Shown here in pieces: positions 1 to 5,984 of a stretch of DNA of 5,984 bases. The position numbers and the translations under genes are program-made. The first letter of the stretch is position 1, and every line of letters begins with the position of its first letter. Below the pieces are notes generated by a model. The model did not search any database, was not told the DNA's origin, and saw only the letters and a program-made list of their open reading frames with translations. Origin of the DNA: an uncultured Clostridia bacterium (lineage in GTDB: Bacteria; Bacillota; Clostridia; Lachnospirales; Lachnospiraceae); assembly GCA_945622055.1 (NCBI GenBank), contig CALZBV010000151.1, positions 1 through 5,984 of the forward strand, in the 5' to 3' direction.

Positions 1-1
1 T

Positions 2-574
2 ATGGCAGTGCGGCTTGTTCTGAACCATTTTCAGGAGATGGGGTATGAGCAGGTTGCTTATGCCGGCGCGGTGCACACCTTTAACGGAATCAAGCAGCTG
101 ACAACGGACCCCAGATTTTATTATTACAGAAATTCCATGATGAACAAAGGGAATTATGATGAGTCCCTTGTCATTGATTGTGAAATGAATTCCAGAAGCT
201 CCTATGAGGCGATGAAACAATACATACAGAAGCATCAGAGACCGCCGAAGGCACTTTTTATATCGAGTGATGCAGCTGCAGCAGGTATTTTGAAGGCAAT
301 TCATGAAAAGGGTTTTACGGTTCCGGGTGACTGCAATGTTGTGACGTATAATAATACGACGTTTTCCGAGAGCAGCAATCCGCCGTTAGATTCCGTCGAG
401 GTTTATCTGCAGGAAAATGCGAAGGAAGCCTCCTTTGCGTTAATGCGGCTTTGGAGTATTCAGAGACTTCCGAGAAAAACTGTGATTCCGTGCAGTCTGG
501 TAACACGTGGAAGTGTCAGGAGCGTTGCGGCAGTTTCCGAAAACGGTACGTTGAGTAAAACTATGGAGGTATGA
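2..574 (+). CDS. LacI/GalR-family transcriptional regulator, C-terminal part (5' end outside window)
   Basis: This is the sugar-binding (periplasmic-binding-protein-like) part of a LacI/GalR repressor; about 190 residues are visible. The frame is open at the left edge. The first in-window ATG falls inside a conserved helix (AVRLVLNHFQEMGYEQVAYAG, the usual region before the 'I-A-f-G' strand), so it is not the start. The N-terminal helix-turn-helix and hinge lie upstream. Family marks seen, counted from that ATG: DPRFYYYRNSM near residues 36-45 (the 'R..gf...m' effector-side segment), FISSDAAAAGILKAI near 86-100, VPGDCNVVTYNN near 107-118, SNPPLDSVEV near 125-134, and the closing IPCSLVTRGSV near 162-172, matching the family's 'lv.R.S' end. 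It resembles the GalR type found beside Leloir genes in streptococci and clostridia. It stops 2 bases before the beta-galactosidase, so it is probably co-transcribed and autoregulated. The effector (galactose or a galactoside) is inferred from context only. Confidence 0.9.
   Translation: MAVRLVLNHFQEMGYEQVAYAGAVHTFNGIKQLTTDPRFYYYRNSMMNKGNYDESLVIDCEMNSRSSYEAMKQYIQKHQRPPKALFISSDAAAAGILKAIHEKGFTVPGDCNVVTYNNTTFSESSNPPLDSVEVYLQENAKEASFALMRLWSIQRLPRKTVIPCSLVTRGSVRSVAAVSENGTLSKTMEV
565..569 (+). promoter_or_regulatory. Ribosome binding site of the beta-galactosidase gene
   Basis: A perfect GGAGG lies 7 bases before the ATG at 577 but only 1 base before the ATG at 571. This decides the start in favour of 577. 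The site lies within the last codons of the regulator, which fits translational coupling between the two genes. Confidence 0.8.
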
Positions 575-576
575 TT

Positions 577-2523
577 ATGTGGCTTGGCGTGGATTATTAT
601 CCGGAACAATGGGATGAGACACTGCTGGAACAGGATCTGGATACGATTGTGGAGCTTTCCTGCAATGTAATCCGTATTGCCGAGTTTTCCTGGCATCTGA
701 TGGAAAAAAGAGAGGGGGATTATGATTTCTCCTTTTTTGACCGTGTGATAGAAAAGGCAAAACAAAGAAATCTAAAGATAATTATGGGGACACCGACTGC
801 AACGATTCCGGCCTGGCTGGCCAAAAAGCATCCGGATATTTTGTCGGAATTTGAAAGCGGAAGGAAAAGAGTCTTTGGCGGAAGGCATGTGTATTGCTTT
901 AACAGTGAGCGCATGTATGAATACTCGGAAAAGATTATCCGTAAGCTCGTATCACACTATAAGGACGAAAAAAGCATTGTGGCCTGGCAGCTGGACAATG
1001 AAATCGGTCATGAGGGCAGTGATGTCTGTTATTGTGAAAACTGCCGGAGGCGCTTTCAGGAATTTCTGGCGGAGAAGTTTGAAGGGAACATTGACCGGCT
1101 GAATGAGGTGTACGGAACGACCTTCTGGTCGCAGGAATACAACAGTTTTGATGAAATTCCGACGCCAATGGAAACGATTACGACACACAATCCTGCACTG
1201 CGTCAGGACTGGGAGCGCTTCCGCAGTAAATCCATTGTGGATTTCATGGAGTTTCAGGCAAAACTCGTAAGGGAGCTTGCACCGTCTGCAGTGATAATGC
1301 ACGATTTCCCGGGGGGAGGTCTTTCAAAGCATGTGGATTATTCCGGGGTGGCAAGGTGCCTCGACCGGGTTGCCTACAACAACTACCCGGTGTGGGGCGG
1401 ACAGAAGGAACCAATCAAGCCGCATGAAATAGCATTTGCGCTGGATTATATCCGTGGACTCAAAGGAGAAAACTTCTGGATTACCGAAGCAATTATGGGC
1501 GCACAGGGACATGATGTTACCGGTTTTCTTCCGAGACCGAATCAGGCAAAGCTGTGGTCATACCAGAGTATGGCGCATGGAGCAGATTCTTTGCTGTATT
1601 TCCGTTACCGCGGTGCAACAAAGGGAGCAGAGCAGTTTTGCTATGGTGTGCTGGATGCCGACAATGTGAAGCGAAGAAAGTTTTACGAGGTTCAGAGCTT
1701 TTTTCGGGAGATTTCCCGTTATGAAAAAGCAATGCATGCACCGGTGAAAAATCAGGTTGCGATTGTATATGACTATGATTCTCTGGCCTCCTTCAGAATC
1801 CAGCGGCAGAGTATTTTGCTGGACCCTGCTGCAGAAATGCAGAAGTTTTATAAAGCTTTTTTTGACTGGAATGTTGGGGTGGACGTTATCCCGAAGGAAA
1901 GAGATTTTTCTTCCTATCGGATTTTGATTCTGCCGCAGCTCATTATGACAGAGCCTGATTTGGAAAGGCGTGTGCACGAGTATGTCAGAAGGGGTGGAAC
2001 GGTAGTATTTACCTATCGTCATGCGGTAAAGGATTCGGATAACAATATTCCGTTTGGAGAGACATTGCCGGTACATTATTGTGATCTTACGGGGCTTTGT
2101 GTGGAGGAAACCGAAAGTCTTCAGGAGTACAGTGCATTTCCGGTGCTCGGAGCAGGAGAGTTTTCCGGAGTTTCCGGAAGGGGAGGCATTTTTCGGGATA
2201 TGATACGGGTAAGGGATGCAGAGGTGCTGTTTACCTACGGAGATCAGTTTTACCGGGAATTTGCAGCAGTTACGAAAAAGAAAACGGGAAGCGGTACGGC
2301 TTACTATATTGGCTGCGGACTGGAAGAGAGCATAACGAAGCTTTTAATGGAGCGGATGATGCGTCAATGCGGTATTTCGATGCTTCCGTCTGCAGAAGGA
2401 GTGGAAATCGTAAACAGAGGCAACGAAACGCAGCGGGTAACCATGTATATGAATCACAATTCCCATGAGGTTACGCAAGGAGAGGTTACGTTAGCGCCAT
2501 TTGAATGCAAAATGATAGAGTAG
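577..2523 (+). CDS. Beta-galactosidase, glycoside hydrolase family 42
   Basis: A 648-residue enzyme that hydrolyses terminal beta-linked galactose with retention. It has no signal peptide and so should act in the cytoplasm on imported galactosides. The start at 577 gives MWLGVDYYPEQWD, the classic GH42 opening, and has a well-spaced GGAGG. The ATG at 571 overlaps the regulator's stop but is too close to that site. Seen: a TIM-barrel domain over about residues 1-380; acid/base Glu142 in WQLDNEIG; nucleophile Glu304 in FWITEAIMG; Arg33 in VIRIAEFSW; and four cysteines (107, 151, 153, 156) in the spacing of the GH42 zinc site. A middle domain, the usual trimer-forming fold, runs from about 390 to 585 (starting near VAIVYDYDSLASFRI), and a small beta domain completes the C-terminus. 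Length is normal (about 650-690 in the family). Two pocket residues differ from the Thermus A4 enzyme as I recall it (His312 for Trp, Cys355 for His). The natural substrate (lactose, galacto-oligosaccharide, plant galactan fragments) cannot be read from sequence. Confidence 0.96.
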   Translation: MWLGVDYYPEQWDETLLEQDLDTIVELSCNVIRIAEFSWHLMEKREGDYDFSFFDRVIEKAKQRNLKIIMGTPTATIPAWLAKKHPDILSEFESGRKRVFGGRHVYCFNSERMYEYSEKIIRKLVSHYKDEKSIVAWQLDNEIGHEGSDVCYCENCRRRFQEFLAEKFEGNIDRLNEVYGTTFWSQEYNSFDEIPTPMETITTHNPALRQDWERFRSKSIVDFMEFQAKLVRELAPSAVIMHDFPGGGLSKHVDYSGVARCLDRVAYNNYPVWGGQKEPIKPHEIAFALDYIRGLKGENFWITEAIMGAQGHDVTGFLPRPNQAKLWSYQSMAHGADSLLYFRYRGATKGAEQFCYGVLDADNVKRRKFYEVQSFFREISRYEKAMHAPVKNQVAIVYDYDSLASFRIQRQSILLDPAAEMQKFYKAFFDWNVGVDVIPKERDFSSYRILILPQLIMTEPDLERRVHEYVRRGGTVVFTYRHAVKDSDNNIPFGETLPVHYCDLTGLCVEETESLQEYSAFPVLGAGEFSGVSGRGGIFRDMIRVRDAEVLFTYGDQFYREFAAVTKKKTGSGTAYYIGCGLEESITKLLMERMMRQCGISMLPSAEGVEIVNRGNETQRVTMYMNHNSHEVTQGEVTLAPFECKMIE

Positions 2524-2558
2524 ACCTAAAGAAACAGCGGGCCGACATGGTCAGGGAT

Positions 2559-2563
2559 GGAGG
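2559..2563 (+). promoter_or_regulatory. Ribosome binding site of galK
   Basis: A perfect GGAGG lies 7 bases before the ATG at 2571. It fixes the galK start there rather than at the in-frame ATG at 2505 inside the beta-galactosidase gene. It is the only recognisable element in the 47-base gap (2524-2570), which shows no strong hairpin followed by a T run. Confidence 0.85.
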
Positions 2564-2570
2564 AAAAAGT

Positions 2571-3854
2571 ATGCAGGACATTATTACGGTTAAGGAGAAC
2601 CTCGAGAAAGGACTTCTGGATGAAAAACTGAAGGAAATTTATGTTGATGGGGAGAGGGTTCCGTATAACAGAAAAAGATATATTGCGGCGCTAAAGCGCT
2701 TTGAGGAGCTTTTTCCTGAGAAAAAGGAAATTGAGATTTACAGTGCACCGGGGCGCAGTGAGGTCTGTGGGAATCATACGGACCACCAGAATGGCATGGT
2801 GCTTGCAACCTCAATTAATCTGGATGCAATTGCAGTTGTTGCAAAGACAGAGGATTACAGAATCCGTCTGGTGTCCGGAAATTTCCCGATGGAAGATATC
2901 GATGTCAGGGATTTACAGATGCGCGAGAGTGAGAAGGGGACGACTACCTCACTGATTAAGGGAGTTGCGTCGGGGCTTTGTGAGCGGGGGCATGGCATCG
3001 GAGGCTTTACTGCCTATATTACCAGTGATGTATTAATGGGCGCCGGCATGTCCTCGTCGGCAGCCTTTGAGAGTCTGATTGGAACCATCCTGTCCGGACT
3101 TTATAACGGCGGAACGGTGTCTTCTGTGGAAATTGCACAGATTGGCCAGTATGCGGAGAATGTTTATTTCGGAAAGCCCTGCGGACTGATGGATCAGATG
3201 GCTACGAGTGTCGGCGGTATGATTTTTATTGATTTTGAGAACAAGGCACAGCCGGTAGTGAAGCAGCTTCAAAGTGATTTTGAAAAGGCCGGTCTCAGCC
3301 TTTGCATCGTTGATACGAAGGGCTCTCATGCGGACCTGACCGATGATTATGCGGCGGTTCCGGCAGAGATGAACCAGGTTGCCGCAGTACTGGGGAGGGA
3401 GCATTTAAGAGAGATTTCAAAGGAAGTCTTTTATGCGGCAATTCCGGAGCTTTGGAAGAAAACCTCCGGAAGGGCAGTGCTTCGTGCAATTCATTTTTAC
3501 GGAGAGGAGGAGCGCGTCCTGCGTGGTGCAAAGGCGTTGGAGACTTCGGATTACGAGGGATTTTTACGGGTGATACAGGAAAGCGGAGCTTCGTCTGCAA
3601 AATATCTGCAAAATATTTACAGTACAAAGGATGTGGCTTCACAGAATGTCATGGTTGCACTTGCGGTCAGTGAAAGCATCCTTGGTGCAAATGGAGTGTG
3701 CAGGGTTCACGGCGGTGGCTTTGCCGGTACCATCCAGGCATTTGTAAAAAATGAAGCAGTTGCGGAGTATAAGGAAAAAATTGAGGCAGTCTTTGGCTCT
3801 GGCAGCTGCCATGTATTGAAGGTTCGACTGCAGGGTGGAATTCGCGTTTTATAG
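2571..3854 (+). CDS. galK: Galactokinase (GHMP kinase family)
   Basis: Phosphorylates galactose at C1 with ATP to give galactose-1-phosphate, the first committed step of the Leloir pathway, in the cytoplasm. It has 427 residues from the ATG at 2571, a little longer than the roughly 380-400 of E. coli-type GalK, as is common in clostridia. Motifs in order: galactokinase signature APGRSEVCGNHTDHQNG at about residues 59-75, including Arg62 and Asp71; ATP-binding glycine/serine loop MGAGMSSSAAFE at 156-167; catalytic-base Asp208 in CGLMDQMATSVGG; and the third GHMP motif VHGGGFAGTIQAFV at 379-392. The C-terminal GGIRVL is typical of this subgroup. The signature has Asn68 where E. coli-, lactococcal- and human-type enzymes have Glu (GEHTDY). 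The reading frame extends upstream to 2505, but that extension has no homology-like features and no binding site. Another GHMP sugar kinase is possible, but galT and galE directly downstream make galactokinase by far the best call. Confidence 0.95.
   Translation: MQDIITVKENLEKGLLDEKLKEIYVDGERVPYNRKRYIAALKRFEELFPEKKEIEIYSAPGRSEVCGNHTDHQNGMVLATSINLDAIAVVAKTEDYRIRLVSGNFPMEDIDVRDLQMRESEKGTTTSLIKGVASGLCERGHGIGGFTAYITSDVLMGAGMSSSAAFESLIGTILSGLYNGGTVSSVEIAQIGQYAENVYFGKPCGLMDQMATSVGGMIFIDFENKAQPVVKQLQSDFEKAGLSLCIVDTKGSHADLTDDYAAVPAEMNQVAAVLGREHLREISKEVFYAAIPELWKKTSGRAVLRAIHFYGEEERVLRGAKALETSDYEGFLRVIQESGASSAKYLQNIYSTKDVASQNVMVALAVSESILGANGVCRVHGGGFAGTIQAFVKNEAVAEYKEKIEAVFGSGSCHVLKVRLQGGIRVL
3594..3616 (+). 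repeat. Perfect 11-base tandem repeat inside galK
   Basis: CTGCAAAATAT occurs twice back to back (3595-3605 and 3606-3616), with one further matching base on the left. It encodes part of SSAKYLQNIYS in GalK. The unit is not a multiple of three, so the two copies are read in different frames. It may be chance in an AT-rich stretch of a conserved segment. Confidence 0.9.
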
Positions 3855-3859
3855 GACGG
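3853..3859 (+). promoter_or_regulatory. Probable ribosome binding site of galT
   Basis: AGGACGG overlaps the galK stop codon (TAG, 3852-3854) and lies 8 bases before the ATG at 3868. It is an imperfect Shine-Dalgarno sequence, weaker than the GGAGG sites of the other genes. The overlap suggests that ribosomes ending galK help to start galT. Confidence 0.55.
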
Positions 3860-3867
3860 TGCGTGAG

Positions 3868-5379
3868 ATGGTAAATGAATGGATTAGAAAACTGGTAGAC
3901 TATGGTATAAATCATGGCCTGATTGAAGAGGAAGACCGGATATATACGACGAATCAGTTTTTACAAAAGCTTTCCCTGGATTCCTACGAAGAGCCGGGAG
4001 AGGTTGGGAGTGTTGTGACACCGGAGGATTTGGAGCAGGTGCTCGGAGCGGTTTTGGACTATGCTGTGGAACACCATTTGATTGCAGAGGATTCCGTAGT
4101 GCTCAGAGACCTCTTTGATACAAGTCTTATGAATGTTCTGGTTCCAAAGCCGGGGCAGGTTATTAAGACCTTCTGGGAAAAGTATAAGGAGTCTCCGAAG
4201 GAGGCAACCGATTATTATTATGAACTGAGTAAGAGCTCAGACTATATTCGCACATATCGCGTGAAAAAGGACCGCAAGTGGACCTGTGATACGCCGTATG
4301 GAGAGATTGATATTACGATTAACCTGTCAAAGCCGGAGAAGGACCCGAAGATGATTGCACTTGCGAAGACGATGCAGAGCACTTCTTATCCGAAGTGTCA
4401 GCTTTGTGTGGAAAATGAAGGCTATGCAGGGAGAATCAATCATCCGGCGAGAGAAAACCACAGAATCATCCCAATCCGGATTAACGGCAGCAGGTGGGGG
4501 TTCCAGTATTCGCCGTATGTTTACTACAATGAGCACTGTATTGTATTTAACGGACAGCATGTGCCGATGCGGATTAACCGGGAAACATTTGAGAAAATGC
4601 TGGATTTTATTGATATGTTTCCGCACTATTTTGTCGGCTCCAATGCAGACCTTCCGATTGTAGGTGGCTCGATTCTGAGTCATGACCATTTTCAGGGCGG
4701 ACAGTACACGTTTGCGATGGAAAAGGCGCCAGTCGGACAGGAGCTTTTCTTCGCCGGTTACGAGGATATAAAGGCAGGAATCGTGAAATGGCCTATGTCC
4801 GTCATAAGAATTTCCGGTTCAGACAGAAAGCGCCTGACGGACCTTGCGGATAAAATTCTTTGTGCCTGGAGAGGATATACGGACGAGGCAGCATATATAT
4901 TTGCGGAAACCGATGGAGAACCGCACAACACAATAACCCCGATTGCACGTATGCGTGACGGGAAATATGAGCTGGATCTGGTGCTTCGAAACAATATTAC
5001 AACGAAGGAGCACCCGCTTGGCTTATACCATCCATGGGAAGAATATCATCACATCAAAAAGGAGAACATTGGTCTGATTGAGGTGATGGGGCTTGCCGTT
5101 TTACCCGCCCGGTTAAAGGAGGAGCTGGAACGGCTGGCAGATGCTCTCGCAGAAAAGAAAGACATCGCTGCAGATGCACAGCTTGCAAAGCATGCAGCAT
5201 GGGTGGAGAAATTCAAAACGGGGTATCCGGACATTAACCGGGACAATGCAATGGATATTCTTGAAAAGGAAGTCGGAATTGTTTTTCAAAAAGTACTGGA
5301 ATGTGCAGGCGTTTTTAAGTATAATGAACAGGGACGAAACAGTTTTCTTCGGTTTATTCACTATGTAAATGGCAGATAA
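3868..5379 (+). CDS. galT: UDP-glucose--hexose-1-phosphate uridylyltransferase, class 2 (Firmicutes type)
   Basis: Transfers UMP between UDP-glucose and galactose-1-phosphate, giving UDP-galactose and glucose-1-phosphate; cytoplasmic, second Leloir step. It has 503 residues, the usual size of the Firmicute class-2 enzymes and much longer than the roughly 350-residue E. coli class. Seen: an N-terminal helical part with DRIYTTNQFL (residues 24-33); a C-x2-C pair (177, 180) in YPKCQLCVENEGYAGR, then NHPARENHRIIP; YNEHCIVFNGQHVPM; and the active-site segment GGSILSHDHFQGG with His272-Asp273-His274, where the uridylylated histidine is expected. The C-terminal KYNEQGRNSFLRFIHYVNGR is also typical. 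The ATG at 3868 gives the familiar opening MVNEWIRKLVDYGINHGLI. The frame is open to a GTG at 3835 and another GTG at 3859, but neither has a properly placed binding site. It sits 13 bases after galK and 17 before galE, as expected within one operon. Confidence 0.96.
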   Translation: MVNEWIRKLVDYGINHGLIEEEDRIYTTNQFLQKLSLDSYEEPGEVGSVVTPEDLEQVLGAVLDYAVEHHLIAEDSVVLRDLFDTSLMNVLVPKPGQVIKTFWEKYKESPKEATDYYYELSKSSDYIRTYRVKKDRKWTCDTPYGEIDITINLSKPEKDPKMIALAKTMQSTSYPKCQLCVENEGYAGRINHPARENHRIIPIRINGSRWGFQYSPYVYYNEHCIVFNGQHVPMRINRETFEKMLDFIDMFPHYFVGSNADLPIVGGSILSHDHFQGGQYTFAMEKAPVGQELFFAGYEDIKAGIVKWPMSVIRISGSDRKRLTDLADKILCAWRGYTDEAAYIFAETDGEPHNTITPIARMRDGKYELDLVLRNNITTKEHPLGLYHPWEEYHHIKKENIGLIEVMGLAVLPARLKEELERLADALAEKKDIAADAQLAKHAAWVEKFKTGYPDINRDNAMDILEKEVGIVFQKVLECAGVFKYNEQGRNSFLRFIHYVNGR

Positions 5380-5385
5380 AGGAAT

Positions 5386-5392
5386 GGAGGAG
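5386..5392 (+). promoter_or_regulatory. Ribosome binding site of galE
   Basis: GGAGGAG in the 17-base gap after galT, with its GGAGG core ending 6 bases before the ATG at 5397. This is a strong, well-placed site that supports the galE start. Confidence 0.85.
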
Positions 5393-5396
5393 TAGT

Positions 5397-5984
5397 ATGA
5401 AGATTTTGGTTACGGGCGGTGCAGGCTATATCGGAAGTCATACCTGCGTAGAGCTTCTTTCGGAAGGGTACGAGGTTGTTATCGTGGATAATCTGTACAA
5501 TGCAAGCGAAAAGGCAGTGGAGCGCATTATGGAAATCACGGGAAAGCAGGTAACCTTCTACCGGGCAGATATCCGCGATTATGAGGAAATGAGCCGTATT
5601 TTTGCAAAGGAAAAGCCTCAGGCAGTCATTCATTTCGCAGGCTTAAAGGCAGTGGGTGAGTCGGTGGCAAAGCCTTTGGAGTATTATGAGAATAACATCG
5701 GAGGAACCATCAATCTGTGTAAGGCTATGAGAGAAAACGGTTGTAAGAATATTATTTTCTCGTCCTCTGCAACGGTATACGGTGAACCGGCATTTATTCC
5801 GATTACGGAGGAGTGTCCGAAGGGAGTATGTACGAATCCTTACGGCTGGACCAAGCACATGCTTGAGCAGATTCTGACCGACCTTCAGAAGGCAGATTCG
5901 GAGTGGAACGTCATTCTTTTACGTTATTTCAATCCTATCGGTGCACATAAGAGCGGAAGAATCGGAGAAGACCCGAAGGGTATT
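5397..5984 (+). CDS. galE: UDP-glucose 4-epimerase, N-terminal 196 residues (3' end outside window)
   Basis: Interconverts UDP-galactose and UDP-glucose using tightly bound NAD; cytoplasmic. It recycles UDP-glucose for GalT and also supplies UDP-galactose for cell-surface sugars. It is an extended short-chain dehydrogenase/reductase. Seen: the NAD-binding MKILVTGGAGYIGSH with Gly7, Gly10 and Gly13; Asp31 at the end of the second strand in VIVDNLYNAS; ADIRD at 58-61; HFAGLKAVGES at 79-89; and the catalytic set Ser124 (FSSSATVYGEP), Tyr149 and Lys153 (NPYGWTK). These three positions are the same as in E. coli GalE as I recall it. LLRYFNPIGAH follows at 174-184. About 140 further residues are expected beyond the right edge. 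The start is set by the GGAGGAG site and by the usual MKILVTGG opening. There is no sign of damage in the visible part. Confidence 0.97.
   Translation, partial: MKILVTGGAGYIGSHTCVELLSEGYEVVIVDNLYNASEKAVERIMEITGKQVTFYRADIRDYEEMSRIFAKEKPQAVIHFAGLKAVGESVAKPLEYYENNIGGTINLCKAMRENGCKNIIFSSSATVYGEPAFIPITEECPKGVCTNPYGWTKHMLEQILTDLQKADSEWNVILLRYFNPIGAHKSGRIGEDPKGI

Larger units (their letters stand above)
2..5984 (+). other. Galactoside utilisation / Leloir operon (both ends outside window)
   Basis: Five genes on one strand, with gaps of 2, 47, 13 and 17 bases and no credible terminator or promoter between them, so a single transcript is likely. The gene order is regulator, GH42, galK, galT, galE. 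The promoter and the LacI-type operator should lie upstream of the regulator, outside the window. I saw no convincing palindromic operator in the short gaps. Confidence 0.8.

Noticed and set aside
1558..2076. 172-codon open frame on the minus strand within the beta-galactosidase gene
   Set aside because: It lies wholly antisense to a strongly supported gene, shows no recognisable domain, and its composition is what the complement of the real gene would give.
2162..2178. TTTCCGGA repeated at a 9-base period
   Set aside because: In-frame and short, encoding Ser-Gly twice in a loop of the beta-galactosidase; ordinary coding redundancy.
2097..2468. 123-codon open frame on the plus strand in another frame of the beta-galactosidase gene
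   Set aside because: Shadow of the real frame, rich in Arg, Gly and Ser with no family motif and no ribosome binding site.
2505..2570. Upstream in-frame extension of galK overlapping the end of the beta-galactosidase gene
   Set aside because: No ribosome binding site precedes 2505, the 22 extra residues look non-homologous, and a perfect GGAGG sits 7 bases before 2571.
2524..2570. Possible terminator or promoter in the largest intergenic gap
   Set aside because: Only a weak 4-base pairing (GACC with GGTC) is visible, with no T run and no clear -35/-10 pair; the stretch is best read as a spacer with the galK binding site.
3835..3867. GTG starts at 3835 and 3859 for galT
   Set aside because: No suitably spaced Shine-Dalgarno sequence precedes either one, and the ATG at 3868 gives the family's usual N-terminus.

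Overview
The window is a compact, single-strand block of galactose-catabolism genes. It contains, in order: the C-terminal part of a LacI/GalR-family regulator, a glycoside hydrolase family 42 beta-galactosidase, galactokinase (galK), a class-2 UDP-hexose-1-phosphate uridylyltransferase (galT), and the first 196 codons of UDP-glucose 4-epimerase (galE). The type of galK and galT, the strong GGAGG ribosome binding sites, the moderate base composition and the GH42 subtype all suggest a low-to-mid GC Firmicute of the class Clostridia. A Lachnospiraceae-like gut anaerobe is the best guess, made from protein style alone because no species marker is present.

Layout: the regulator runs in from the left edge and stops at 574. 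The beta-galactosidase starts 2 bases later (577-2523). A 47-base gap holding only the next ribosome binding site leads to galK (2571-3854). galT follows after 13 bases (3868-5379) and galE after 17 bases (5397 to the right edge). No gap has room for a convincing terminator or promoter, so the genes are probably one transcript whose promoter and operator lie left of the window.

Together the genes form a route from imported beta-galactosides to central metabolism. The cytoplasmic GH42 enzyme releases galactose and GalK makes galactose-1-phosphate. GalT exchanges it with UDP-glucose to give glucose-1-phosphate and UDP-galactose, and GalE regenerates UDP-glucose. The regulator presumably senses galactose or a galactoside and controls its own operon. 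No transporter, mutarotase or phosphoglucomutase is seen here.

I found no undescribed system. The points worth a second look are residue changes in the sugar pockets of the GH42 enzyme and GalK relative to the best-known family members, an 11-base perfect tandem repeat inside galK, and start-site choices that differ from the longest reading frames.
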